Source: Limnoperna fortunei (lineage: Eukaryota; Mollusca; Bivalvia; Mytilida; Modiolidae). From it: a stretch of 64,000 bases of DNA. How positions within the stretch are numbered: the stretch's first letter is position 1; each line of letters opens with the position of its first letter. Under the pieces are notes generated by a model. That model worked only from the letters and a program-made list of their open reading frames with translations, ran no database searches and was not told the origin of the DNA. The translations under genes were made by a program, and so were the position numbers. The DNA is taken from contig OX104117.1 in the NCBI GenBank assembly GCA_944474755.1, forward strand, positions 43,293,222-43,357,221, given 5' to 3'. This document shows positions 25,268 through 38,220 of the stretch, piece after piece.

Positions 25268-26221
25268 TAGTCAACACTTGTCAAGTTGATAATGTTTATT
25301 AGTTCTTTTGCCTTATTTCAATCTTTCCTTTTTTAGTTTACAGTAGAAATTTTAGGTTGTAATACAAGGGAGACAATTGTTATTGGTTGTGAAAATTATG
25401 ATATTGTAAAAGTGTTTGATACTTTATTCATCCTATACCTTTTCCCGTTTCCTGTTAATTATATGTCTGAATAGGTGTTAGGATTCTTATGATTTACATT
25501 GTCAAATTACCGAAGATCATAAACACACCTTAACATTTTAAATATAAGACTAATTTATTGAGTGCCAAATTGTTTTTTAAGTCTTCCATTATTAAATGGA
25601 TTTGAATTTAAATTTTAATTCATTTATCTACATTGTAACTCTTCCAGTTTTTTTCTATTTACAACAATTGTTTTTTTAAATATGAATAGGTAAATAATAA
25701 TAATAGTAATAATTTGACAAAATATTCACAATGTGTCTGATTGATTGAATGGCTGCTTAATGTGAAGTACATGTATATATTGAGGAAGAGAACAAGTTAT
25801 CAGTTAAGGATAGGGACAGACCAATAGGTTGTCATATTTGACTGCCACTGGAAAAGAATGGAGAATGGTATGGATGAAGAATTTAGTCTTTTCTAGCAGT
25901 TACAGCTGGGCAGCTCTGAATTTTGTGAAAAAAAATTCATTTGCTTTTTTTTAAAATTAACTTTTTGGCTGGGTTGCACATAGTGCAAATTTGACTATAG
26001 CATCATCATTCTCAGATAGGTCGGAGGATAAAGTGGTGTATTTATTTGTTATAATTAAACCCCTCCTAGTTTTTAACATGCATTAAACTTACTAGCATGT
26101 TTCTACATGTTTTTTGTATTGAACATCTTCACGTCATATTTTGGGTATGTTTGGAACATTTTTTCAAACTTCCGGATTGTGGGTTAGTCATTTCAACATT
26201 CTTTCTTAAGGTGGCTATTTT
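25268..26221. other. 3' flank of aldolase copy A
   Basis: Presumed 3' UTR and flank. A stretch with aagggagacaattgttattgg around 25366 is recognisably related to the sequence after the stop of copy B. Only a weak poly(A) signal candidate (ATTAAA, 25591-25596) is visible. Confidence 0.4.
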
Positions 26222-26331
26222 AATCATACTGCCTTTGAACGTGGGTGTTAGGGTAGATTATCACATGAAGAAGACATTTTTTCTTAATGTGATAATCTAT
26301 CCTAATACCTGAGTTCAAAGGCAGTATGATT
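26222..26331. mobile_element. 110-bp foldback element
   Basis: Inverted arms 26222-26266 and 26287-26331 (aatcatactgcctttgaac .. gattatcacat and its complement) around a 20-nt loop, with a few mismatches. Probably a MITE. Confidence 0.75.
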
Positions 26332-27036
26332 TTTATTATACTGAATGCCTGTTATCTAAAGAAGAAACTTGAACTGCCATATAGATACTGTACTGAATTA
26401 TATTTTTAATGGAAAATGCTTGTTTTTCCACCTAGTTTTTCATATGGCTGATCATTTTATAGGTTTATGTTGAAATCTTTTAAGAATTGGTGCATGTATT
26501 AGTTTTAATGTAAATTCTCTACTTTCTTAGTTGTAAATTAAATTGTTTTTAAAAAAGCAGAGCACTTACATACCAATGTTTCCAGTGGTATATTAATGAA
26601 TTGTATCCTGGGTAGACAACATAAAAACATAATGACATGAATGAAATTAATAAATCTATTAAATTTTACTCATTTTTTAACAATCATACACAAACTAATA
26701 CATCATAAAACATATTAAGAATTCATTTAATCTACTTATATTAAAATTTTTACATAAACAAAATACAAATTGGCGTAAGGGGCAGACTCAGCGCAAGCTC
26801 GTTGTCAGCCTCCCTAAACTCGGTATGGCACGTACTCAGTTCACAAGAGCCGGAAAACCAAGATGAATCTTTATATTGTATCTTGATCAACTCGGTGTAA
26901 GCCTGAGGCCATAAGAGCCGCCTTAGGGAGACTTACAAGTTAGTAATGCTCAACTCGGTGTAGCTTAATGAACAAGTCGACATGTGTTAAGCATGTGGTG
27001 ATTTGTAGTTAGCTACAAGAGCTGGAAGACATGTGT
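26332..27036. other. intergenic, unexplained GC-richer patch
   Basis: Mostly AT-rich, but 26775-27000 is GC-richer and contains the words cagcctccctaaactcgg and cttagggagacttac in opposite orientation, plus three copies of ctcggt. Possibly part of an element whose core is the hairpin starting at 27037. No coding sense seen. Confidence 0.4.
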
Positions 27037-27270
27037 CCAAGATCACGTGCATTAATTGGAATACACGTTCAAGCATGCGCATTACTCGCTGATCTCCTTA
27101 TCGAGAAACATGCACAGCTGCTTGCTCCGCATTCAATCAGGAGATCTAAAAAATTGGAACAAACTACTGATTGAATGCTGAGCAAGCTGCTGTGCATGTT
27201 TCTCGATAAGGAGATCGGCGAGTAATGCGCATGCTTGATTGTGTATTCCAATTAATACACGTGATCTTGG
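27037..27270. mobile_element. long hairpin with 103-nt arms and 28-nt loop
   Basis: Left arm 27037-27139 runs from ccaagatcacgtg to gcattcaatca; the right arm 27168-27270 is its near-complete complement, from tgattgaatgctg to cacgtgatcttgg. Mismatches and small indels are few, so a transcript would form an extended stem. Likely a foldback MITE. A hairpin-RNA precursor is a less likely alternative. No target-site duplication was found. Confidence 0.85.
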
Positions 27271-28328
27271 AATTACATTCTGTAGTGTAAATCAGATCGA
27301 AATTTCAACATAAACATGCCTTTATAAATAAGCCTCATTTGGCAAATTTTGTTCTTAGCGGGTGATAATTTTTTTTATATCACTAGTAAGCCTCAGCTGG
27401 AGCAGGTGATAATTATTTGGTTCGGCAATCTCCAGTTCCAGCAGGTGTTAATTTTTTTATATCACCCGTTTGGAGGACAGCATGAGGAATTAACATGCGT
27501 TGCTTTAATGGGCGGGGCTAAAGTCTGAATCAGTAGAAATTAACACATGGTTACTGTCCAATAAAAAGACAGTATTTTTGCATGAAGTATAATAATACTT
27601 ATTATCAACTCCCCCTAAAGTTTTCAACCCAGAGCCTTCAAACCTGTAGACTTGCATGTAGATAAATTGAACACATGCTCCTTTTATTTGGGCTATGTTT
27701 AGAAATTTTTGCAAAATTGACATATTGTCTGATTTTCAGCAGCATCCATGTGTTTTAATCAATTTTCTATTACTGGAGTTACTACACATATATTTTAATA
27801 GTCGTTGGTGACTTGTGATAAGTAATTTTTGTACCTATAAGACCATAAGTTTACATGCATTTGTGTTATTAAATTTGGAACACTTAAAAAGTTGCCATAC
27901 ATAGAAAACCTTTGTTAAGAGTTCTTTATTTGTTTTCTAAAAATATTTTCTTTTTGCAACTTTTAAGATGTACCATTCTTGGGTCTTGTTAATAATTCAG
28001 TTCTGCCATTTGATTCTTTTGAAACATTTTGTTGAGGATTTTTTACCATTTGTAAATTAAACAATGAGAGTTTAAGCTAAATATCCTGTAGTTCATGGCT
28101 TATAGACTAGTTGTATACTTACTTTGTTTTTGAGAGATTATTCACTTTTTGAAATTTATTGTGCAACATTGTCAAGTTTTTACAAGTAAGAATTAATATC
28201 TCTACTCTCAACCATTGTTATTGTGATTGTCAGAAATTGTTTGTTATTTAATGTCAAGCTTATGTTATCCATATTTTAGTACATGTACTTGAATATTTTA
28301 CTGTAATTGCAACCAAAGAATGTGTTTT
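27271..28328. other. intergenic, no gene seen
   Basis: Contains, near 27358-27475, three words like gcaggtgataatt and inverted copies of cgggtgata / tatcacccg that suggest another small element. The rest is AT-rich. Confidence 0.4.
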
Positions 28329-29880
28329 TGTCTCGCCTGCGACGAAAGTCGCTGGAGGCGAGACATATGTATGGGAATCCGGCGGCGGCGGCGTAAACAC
28401 TTGACATCTTGCTTCATATCTTTGTAAGCCCAAGCCCTAGGTCCATCAAATTTGGTCCAGAGGTAGCTTATGATGAGTACTTGCCAGTCAGTCATCTGTC
28501 ACCTGACCTTGACCTCAATTTCACGGTCCAGTGACTACGTTAAAGTTTTTGGGTTACGACAGTTCCTCTGTAACTACGCATGGTAGGATGACAATATTTG
28601 GTGTATAGGTTGCTGATGACTAGTACATGACTGTCTGGTAGGTGTCACCTGACCTTGACCTCAATTTCACGGTCCAGCGACTACGTTAAAGTTTTTGGGT
28701 TACGACAGTTCCTCTGTAACTACGCATGGTAGGATGACAATATTTGGTGTATAGGTTGCTGATGACTAGTACATGACTGTCTGGTAGGTGTCACCTGACC
28801 TTGACCTCAATTTCACGGTCCAGCGACTACGTTAAAGTTTTGGGGTTACGACAGTTCCTCTGTAACTACGCATGGTAGGATGACAATATTTGGTGTATAG
28901 GTTGCTGATGACTAGTACATGACTGTCTGGTAGGTGTCACCTGACCTTGACCTCAATTTCACGGTCCAGCGACTACGTTAAAGTTTTGGGGTTACGACAG
29001 TTCCTCTGTAACTATCCATGGTAGGATGACAATATTTGGTGTATAGGTTGCTGATGACTAGTACATGACTGTCTGGTAGGTGTCACCTGACCTTGACCTC
29101 AATTTCACGGTCCAGCGACTATGTTAAAGTTTTGGGGTTACGACAGTTCCTCTGTAACTATGCATGGTAGGATGACAATATTTGGTGTATAGGTTGCTGA
29201 TGAATAGTACATGACTGTCTGGTAGGTTCCACCTGACCTTGACCTCAATTTCACGGTCCAGCGACTACGTTAAAGTTTTGGGGTTACGACAGTTCCTCTG
29301 TAACTACGCATGGTAGGATGACAATATTTGGTGTATAGGTTGCTGATGACTAGTACATGACTGTCTGGTAGGTGTCACCTGACCTTGACCTCAATTTCAC
29401 GGTCCAGCGACTACGTTAAAGTTTTGGGGTTACGACAGTTCCTCTGTAACTATGCATGGTAGGATGACAATATTTGGTGTATAGGTTGCTGATGACTAGT
29501 ACATGACTATCTGGTAGGTGTCACCTGACCTTGACCTCAATTTCACGGTCCAGCGACTACGTTAAAGTTTTGGGGTTATGACAGTTCCTCTGTAACTATG
29601 CATGGTAGGATGACAATATTTGGTGTATAGGTTGCTGATGAATAGTACATGACTGTCTGGTAGGTTCCACCTGACCTTGACCTCAATTTCACGGTCCAGC
29701 GACTACGTTAAAGTTTTTGGGTTACGGCTGTTCCCCTGTAACTATGCAGGGTATGGTGACAATATTTTGTATACAGGCCGCTGCTGATATTTAATGCTAT
29801 TTACGTAATGCTTATGACGAAATTTATTTTCGTTACTGATGCGGAATGCAGGCGAGACGTTTTTCTGTGTCCACACTTGT
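28329..29880 (-). mobile_element. minisatellite-bearing non-autonomous element, copy 2 (inverted)
   Basis: Starts with the hairpin tgtctcgcctgcgac .. ggcgagaca (28329-28365) and ends ggcgagacgtttttctgtg then tccacacttgt (29880). It is the same element as at 2186-3300 but in the opposite orientation and with more monomers. The unique flanks of the array (a tttggtccagaggtagct-type piece on one side, a gtaatgcttatgacgaaat piece on the other) match in both copies. Confidence 0.82.
28500..29775 (-). repeat. 146-bp tandem array, about 8.5 copies
   Basis: The word agtacatgact recurs every 146 bp (for example 28623 and 28769). Monomers are almost identical except at the right edge (29720-29775), where the last partial unit is diverged. 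Each carries tgtcacctgaccttgacctc, the complement of the motif seen in the 2.3-3.1 kb array. Confidence 0.9.
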
Positions 29881-30566
29881 TGTTTTCTAATGCATTTTTT
29901 AAAAAGTCTAGTCAGGTTTCTTCAGAAATATTTTATACATATTTCATGCTATACTGATGAATTAATGTCTTGTTACCTTACAGGTCCATGTGAGCTTTTG
30001 CCATTTATGCCATTATTGGCCTCAATTCTTGTTAGTGGCAACACAAATTTTAATCATCTAACACCAAATAGGACAATTGGAATCAAAGAGTTTCCCAAAT
30101 CTTCCTTTGAGAATCAACTTTCTAAATTATATTTTATGAACCTGCTATTATCCCAACATGGCCAATGTTATAATAAATAAAACTTAAGATGTAAGTGCAC
30201 TTATAAATGGAGTTGTAAAATAGGTGAATGATTTCAAGTGCTGGCGAGCTCATTGCTATGTAAGCATTTAAAAAAAAAACAGCATACATTTTTTTGTCTC
30301 GATCTACTTTTTTGTGAAGTATGTTTTTTGTAAAATTTCTTTCTATCTGTTTGCAATCAATTTATGTTAACTTGATTTATGCAACTGTTATCATATCAAC
30401 TTATATGTTTTCCTACGTTGAGTAATATTTATGATAATGTTCAAACAGATTATTTTTGTTTAAATGGGTTGTTGTGTCAAAAAGTTGTATCTTTTTTAAA
30501 ATCCTTTGACAGTTTGAAGTATGCTCAGTGTACTGGAAGTGTGTTTTCAAAGTAAAGTGAATAACT
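29881..30566. other. intergenic, no gene seen
   Basis: AT-rich. The open frame at 29839-30180 starts inside the end of the minisatellite element and has no recognisable motif, so I do not call it a gene. Confidence 0.4.
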
Positions 30567-30830
30567 GGGGGGCCTCTGTGGCAGAGTGGTTAAGGTAGTT
30601 CGTCTACTATTTATCACATGGTCTGTCAACACTGAGGTTAAGGGTTCGTGTCTCACTGTGGGCAGGGTGTACTCGACTCCAATCTTAATTGACAAGGATT
30701 GCCAGTTTTCCTACGGAAGGACATGGTTTCCCTCTTGGTACTCCGGCTTCCTCCCCCAATAAAAACTGGATGCCATGAAATAGCCGAAAAATTGCTGAAA
30801 GTAGCGTAAAACATCATTAAAAAAAACTGC
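30567..30830 (+). mobile_element. full-length tRNA-derived SINE
   Basis: gggggcctctgtggcagagt, ggttaaggtagttcgtctac, aagggttcgtgtctcactg (B box), ctccggcttcctcccccaat, aaaaactggatgccatgaaa and a tail catcattaaaaaaaactgc. The 5' end is the best preserved tRNA-like head in the window. Confidence 0.88.
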
Positions 30831-33800
30831 ATAATTGAAATTAAGCTTTGAATTTTTCTACATGCTCTGATTTTTTTTTAATGATGTGAAGTTTTGTTTG
30901 TCTAAAGTATCCTTTGATGTATGTACTAATGTCTTCATACAAAGTAAGGAAATTGACAGGATTGTACATACATTTTATACGTGTTTGTCATGACAGATGG
31001 CAAGCAGCAGTTTTTACTGATACCTGTCTAATCAGGGACCAGCAACAGTGTTTACTGCTACATAAATGTCTTTTTCTTGGTTTTTGAATTTTTAAGGAAC
31101 ATGCCTTGTTAATTTAATTTAATATTATATTTTACATTATGTCAGCTACTGTGTATCTGGTCTTATATTTTGTCATCCAGACAAGTTTTAATTTTCAGAA
31201 AAAAATAGTTTTATATTACAAAAATTAATGGTCATGTGCTTTTTTGTTTGATATTTGAAATTCAAGATGTATTGGTTTTCAGAGTTTTTACGAAAATAAA
31301 GTAGAAGGCATATATGAAAATAAAATTCCTTTTATGATAATTATTCATTCTGCCTCGAGTGCATTGTAACAACAAAAAAACGTAAACTCTGTATGCGGTA
31401 GCATTGAATGTTGCTGCATAAGAAAGGAAGGTTGACAATTGGAAAGCTGAAGGCTAAACGTTTTTCAAAAGAGTTTGGTAGGAACTCCTCATTGAGTGAT
31501 TAATTTCGAAATTTAAATCCAAATATAAAGTGGAATAATTATTGTCTGTTGTGTCCTTAATCTCTAATCCTTTTGGACAAATGAGACATAGAAAACCGCC
31601 ATATCGGGAATAACAGGGATTAAAGCATTTTACATTTGTGTAAGTTTGGAATCCAACACAATGAAGGACTGTCATTTTCTCGTAACGGACACAGAACCCA
31701 ATTAAGATTTGACATATGTATTTCGTTCTTAAAGTGTAGTAGTTGTATTCATGGTATTGCTAGCGCAACCCACGGCATCTAAAGTGGACATTGCTTTGAC
31801 AACATCAGGTCTGTTGAAAATAGATTGTGCTTTATTGCTCACGGCTGAGTCTCTCGAGTATCAATTACGTTACATCTTTTACTCATTCGGGAAGGACGTT
31901 AGTCTTCTTACTGAGTTCAAGAGTTACTGGATATTAACAAAAAAAAAAAAATAGAATGTTCAGTTTGGAAGTTAACTATATTACACTGTAAATGTGTCTT
32001 ACATTTTTCTTTACGTTATTAAATGTAAAATATTTACCATTGCCTTATACCTATCATACGAATTGAAGATATAATTCCACCCGAAACATAAACAATCTGG
32101 ATTTTATTTGATAATAAATAAAAAATTAAACGCTTGCGATATGTTTCTGACTAAAATGTATGTGATTTGCTCGACTTTTTAGAAATTTTAATTAAACAAA
32201 TGGTAAGTTTTTTTTATTTTTGATATCCAGTAAGCAAGTTTTCATCTATAATACTTAATTTATATGTAGCTATAGAAATACGAGTTTATTTGATGTATAC
32301 AATACGAGCTTTAGATGGAAATTAAATTTGCGTTTTATTTTTTTGTGTGATTAAAATGCACACATCTACAGGTTTTGGTAAATCATTTACAGGATATTAA
32401 TTTTAGCTGAAAATCTTGCCGTTACTACAAACTGAGACATGTCACTTGAAGATTTATTGTTCTGTATATTCAATTTATTATAAACAAACACAAACAACTA
32501 GTAGAGCAGTTTTTCATTTTACCTTCGTATGCATTGCGGCAAGTTTGACATTTAAATTGGAATAAGAGACAGGTGGTGTTGTACTCCGCTTGTTACATTA
32601 TCTTGCATGATCCATGAAGACATAAACTTTAACATACCAATCATCTTGTAACAGCAAAGAAATAAACCTCACAATCTGTTAATGTCGCTACTGGGAGCAA
32701 AATATGAGAGAAGTAATGTTGTTGGTTGCTGGTGTCTACTTGTTAAATGTTTTATATAACCACATAAGGTAAGATGTAGTAGTACTTAAGTAGCAACGCT
32801 CAAAGTTCAAGACTTAACAGTGCACATTGAAATAACTATCTACTGATCGGTTAAACGAACAAGAACATCAAAGTAGCAACGAAAGTACAAGCTATAGAGA
32901 AGCTTAAAAGCTTTCGCATGTCATATTACAGACTTTATGACTTACGGGGCTTTTATGTCGATCTTTTGTTTAATTTCAGTCGCATACATTCCCGTTAAAG
33001 TACATGTTTAATTTTACTTGTGATTTTTATGTTTTTCCTTGTGTTATGTCCATTATTGGATACAATGTAACCCAGGTGTATGAAAAAAGATAGGCGTATA
33101 TACCAAAAAGATAGGCGTATATATCATAAATGTGTTATCTGAATAACCTATCTGCACGTACCGCAATCATGTATCGTCGACTTACAAATATATAAATTGA
33201 CTATTGTTTATTGACACTTTGCGCACCCATGTCAGTAAAAAAATTACACACACACAATTAACAAGGTCGCTAACCCCAGAAGCATATGTAAGTGCCGAAA
33301 CTATATTTGCGACTAAAACATTACAAACCGAAACGCATACAATACTATGTCAATGAAAGGTGTTAACAATAACATAGTTTTTTTGAGAACACAATTTACA
33401 TGTGTACTAGATCTAATTGACATATTCTTTCTTGGTTTATACTTAAATCTGCTTCATGGCTGGTTTGTAGTATAATCCATAAATGCGTTATTCAAAACGG
33501 ATTTCAAAGACACTGATCCATTTAAACGGTATTACAATGCACAAAACATAAAATTATTATCACTAATTTTTATTTTAACCAACCTATTCCAAAATAACAT
33601 TCCTTGATTGATATTGATATGTGAAATAAGTAGCAATCTACCTAATTCTGCATACACGATACAATTTGAAGTACATGTTCCTACTTTCAGGATGAGTTTT
33701 AATCAGGTATGTCAATTTTCATTTTCCTAAAACTTGAAGAACACAAACTCCGTAAGTACGAACGATATTGTTAATTTTAACAAAGTCATTGCCAAAAAGT

Positions 33801-36766
33801 AAAACAATCCTAAGGCCTAACAATCTGCCTTCAATATCTCTTATCCGTGAGATTTCCTGCAATCAAATGCAAGTAAGTATTTTCGGTTATACCAATTCCA
33901 TGGAAATCATCACAGAACCACCTCCAAAACTGTCGTGATCAGTAACACAGCAGTCCAAAGAGCTGAAAAAAGTAACGTCCAACTTCATTTATATTTAGAA
34001 ACCTTCGCTTTACTGTACACGTACAGATGACACTGGTATTTGTTCTGTAAACCGTGATGATATGCAAACCATAAAAGGTTTTTAAAGAACTCTTTAAGAT
34101 CATAACAAAATATCAATAGAAAAGGGGAAGCTTTTGCTCCTATAGAAAATTATTTCAGCATCAGAAAAAACGTGATCTTATTTTTGTATTGAATAAAAAT
34201 TTTTAACATTATTATTATGTATCACTGAAACACAGTTTTCGGTTTTATCACTATACTAATGTTTACCTACAATCCTGTAATAAACCTCCCTAAAATCATT
34301 ATCATAATCGGATGAGTATTCAGGGTATGGAAATAATTCCAATTAACAGTTTTGATGATAAACTATAGATAGACATGCTATATTGTTAGCCACCACAACA
34401 ATACCACCTGATTGCGATTTATTTTTTTCCACGCTTTCAAAAGTATATACAGTCATCAATTTTATCTATATCTATAAAGTTAAGTTAAAAAAAGACAACA
34501 TTATATTTTTATATCATGTCGATAAAGGTACTTGTTTGTAATTTGGACTTTAAACTACGTAAGTTCATAAAAGTTTATTTAATCATTGTGCGTAATATTT
34601 CGAGTGTCTGAATCGAGTGTTATGTTAAGTATTTATCTGTGTTGGGATACGATGTTTTAAAAAAGGTTGGCCTTCTTTCATTTTGTCATTCACTTTGTTG
34701 GTATACTACAACTCGTTTGAACTCTTACAGGTTCGAAATATTGTCTTCGAGTATTGGGTTTGATTGCAGTTTTCTGTGGCTTCTTTAAGCACACTTTGAT
34801 TATCTTAATTTACAAACGTGTAAGTATGCTTCAGTATTTAAAACAAAGCATTTCTATTATTATTATTCTGTATTGTCACCGCTTTCATTATTTCTTGTTC
34901 TATTATACCACTTAATATTTAATTATACTCCATACTTTTGAAATTTAAAACTTCTTACAAATCTGTTTTGCTATGTCCAGTTTTTATACCGATACCCTCC
35001 GTATGGTTATGAGGGTCCGTCCGTCCAGGCATCTGTCCTATCGTCTATTAAATACCATAAAATGATGATCAAGTTCGATTTTCAACACAATCCAATTTGT
35101 AGTTTTCGACTTGGGCCAGCCCATCAAGTTTTTTTGGTAAACAGTTGGTGGTTTCCAGATGATAACTTGAGAACGCGTCAACAGATTTTAATTAAACTAT
35201 GCGGATCTGTTTAGTACTATAAAACGAGTATCAGGTTGAATTTTCAGCACAATACCCTATGCAGTTTTTGAGTTGTGCAAATCTGAGATGTCCAGGGTCA
35301 AGGTAAAAATTGTCTTCTGAGATGGACTGTTATCATGCTCAGCTGTTTCTGTAGGCTGATATTCAGTTCAGAAAAATGTGTTCATGAATATTAAAAACAA
35401 TGCAACGTGGCGGAGTATAATTTAATGTCCCATTAAATGGCCTATTTTTTATTAGTTTATTCTATGTGTAGCACCCTTAAGTTAATGATATGATGATGGC
35501 GTTCCTAGTTTCCTCTTGTGTTGTTCAAATATTGTTTATTTCCTTCTTTATTTTTGTTAACCTTTGCAATTTTGTATAAATGACGATTGTTCAAGATTAT
35601 CTCTGGTAAAGGAACACTTTATGATATGCTACTGCAAGTGTACCTCATATATTCAGTACTGTTTACTATATAGTGGATAGGGTGTAGACACTGATAACAA
35701 CTGGCTGTAACAAGCTATGCATCAAATTGATTAAGTCATGTACTGATTATTTGTCGACACATTTTTGTATAAATTACTAAAGTACACACCGAATTAAACT
35801 TTATTAGTATTAATATTATCAATCTTATTTTTATTGGGTTACAAAGTGAAAGAAATCCTGTTTAAAATATTTTGAAATTGATCACATGCTGTTTAAACTA
35901 AAAAATATGTTTTTATATTAATTTTTTTGTAACAATTTTTTAAGTTCTTGAAATCCAAATTCAACTGATAAAAAAAATTGTCTTCATTTCTTCATATCAA
36001 AAATTTATTTTGTGCTGACAAATGTTTTCCTGATAAAAAATCACAGTGTCGATGTTATTACATCTTTTTTTATACCAGATAATTCTGAGAGATTGACTAT
36101 TTTTGTAGCCAAATTTTGACTTGAACAAACTGTAACATTGACCAGGATTTTTCCATTTTGCTAAGTCCCTGTGGTTTAAACTGATCAAGAGTCTGCTTGA
36201 TAGTTGTCAGAAATTGATTTTCCAACTCTTAATCTTTGACAAGAACACTGGTAATCCTTGTCAATTAAGGTTAAAGTCGAGTAGATTTACCAAAATTCCA
36301 TCGGCGTGTGATCGTCCATTGGCCATGTACAACGAACTCCTTTTACAGCTTTATATAGAACTGTTACCCAAAATAATTATGTGTTTTATCTTGAGGTTAA
36401 TATTTCAAGCAAAGTTTTATTATTTCTTTAAATGTCATTATTTCTTTTGTCAATAACATCAAACGCATTATAGGATGAGTACTTTGAATATTCAGGGTGA
36501 TGTAAATTGGTTTTTTTTATATTACAACCATACCACCTAATTTAAGATAATTAATTGTTTACTTTTTACAAACAAAAGTCATCACTTAAGTCTAATAGGT
36601 TTAATTTAAAATAAAACTGAACAAAACACAACACGATATGTTAATAATGTCAATAAAGTTAGTTTTGAGTAGTGTAAACTTGTAACTAAATACATTCATT
36701 TAAATAATGCGTGAATGCGTCTGATATGTTGTTTTTATTATACCCCGTTCTTGGGATTTATAGGGT
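30831..36766. other. intergenic desert with scattered repeat fragments
   Basis: AT-rich with no recognisable exon. 34640-36100 is homologous in patches to 37400-38220 (gcagttttctgtggcttctt, accgctttcattatttcttg, cctcttgtgttg). 34986-35330 looks like another hairpin plus gtccgtccgtccag element. 36241-36282 is a SINE scrap (tggtaatccttgtcaattaa, minus orientation). Confidence 0.45.
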
Positions 36767-36885
36767 AGATTATTTACGTTTTTTGAAACGAGATGAGTTT
36801 TCTCGTCAATATCTCATCGAAGGGCGACAGCCCTGAGATGAGATTACGAGAAAATGCATCGAGTTTCATAAAACGTAAATAATCT
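36767..36885. mobile_element. 119-bp foldback element
   Basis: Arms 36767-36824 and 36831-36885: agattatttacgtttt .. gaaacgagatg .. tctcgt .. atctcat and the complement, with mismatches and small indels, around a short agccct / agggcg apex. Confidence 0.75.
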
Positions 36886-36999
36886 GTTTATCGCTGTTTT
36901 GTAACATTGTGACGTCATAGTGTTTACTTAACGACGTCTTGACAGCGAGCTGAGATGGGCCCATCTCAAGCTAGTAGAGTGAGATGGAATAATACCGCA

Positions 37000-38220
37000 T
37001 ACAATGATCAAAGGAAAATACTGCAAAATAGCGATAAAAGATGTTCTCGGTAAAATTGGCCGTCTACATTTTGACACACTACATTTAGCTCTCCTACCAG
37101 CTCGAATGGATGTTGTTGATCAACATAGAATTTTAGTAAAAAATTGCATTTTTCTGATTTTTTGTAAACACTCTCTGATGATCTGAGTAATTTATAAAAC
37201 GAGATGTATGCTTTATCGCTTCATTGCCTCAGACTATATACGTTACGGAATTGGAATTTACCCTGGATATGATGTTCTAGGTAAAATGTGTCGTCTACAT
37301 TTTCCATACACTTTTAGTCACTTTAAGCTTCAATACGATAGCTTTGCGTCTATTATTTTTTTGAATAGATATTGTGGATGCAAAGAGAATCGTGGTGTAA
37401 ATTGCAGTTTTCTGTGACTACTTTAAACACTCTTTGATGATCTAATCAATTTATAAAACGATCAAATATGCTTTATGGCTTTGTTACTTCAGACTATGTA
37501 CGTTATACAATTGAAATTTACCCTGGTGTTGGGATACGATGTTCTAGGTAAAATTGGCCATCTACATTTTGCCATACACTTTTGTACGTTATTGAATTGG
37601 ATTTTATTCGTTTCCTCAATTTCGTGTTCAGTATTTTAAAAACTGCTTTTATTTTACCACCGCTTTCAATTTCTTGTTTTCTTATACCACTCACTATTGA
37701 ATTATTTTGTTTGAATAGAATGCGTTTGGAAACTGTTCTCTCAGTTATGTTTTTGATTAGTTGTTTTCTCTATACCCCTTTACGTATTTGTGTAGTTTCT
37801 TCTTTCTCTTGTGTTGCTTAAGTTTCAAACTAATTAAAATTAAATCTTTCACTTGCTCCCCCTTTTTTGCTTTGGTCACTGCTTACAACACAGAGACCAA
37901 TAACAATAACAAGGGGAACAAGTGAAAGATTTAATTTTAATTAGATTGCTCATGTTTCATTTATTAAATCTGCAGTAATTGTATTTTTTCAAACTTTTGC
38001 AATTTTGCACAAATGTTTAAATAATATCGACGGAAATTATCTGCATGTGGTGTTAAAATACATATGTTGGTGTACGGTGTATATCCTGTACTGATGAACT
38101 ATTTAGTGCATAGGGTGTGACTAGCGCTGTTTGTTGGGTAGACTGTTTAAAGAGTTGTGAAGTAGTGAAATCAATAAACAGATGTGTTGAGCTTACATAA
38201 CCATGTATTGATTCCTGATT
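37000..38220 (+). repeat. diverged repeat block related to 34.6-36.1 kb
   Basis: gatgttctaggtaaaat plus gtctacattttccatacac occur in three forms at about 37040, 37270 and 37540. The segments gcagttttctgtgactactt (37405), accaccgctttcaatttctt (37660) and ttctttctcttgtgttgctt (37798) have counterparts in the same order at 34.76-35.52 kb. Non-coding and of unknown nature. Confidence 0.55.
37830..37944. mobile_element. 115-bp foldback MITE
   Basis: Inverted arms 37830-37864 and 37911-37944 share ctaattaaaattaaatcttt then cacttg. It sits inside the 37.0-38.2 kb repeat block at a point where the 35.5 kb counterpart is uninterrupted, so it inserted after that duplication. Confidence 0.75.

Noticed and set aside
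29839..30180. 113-codon frame beginning MRNAGETFFCVH
   Set aside because: Its start lies in the terminal repeat of the minisatellite element and the remainder has no recognisable features.
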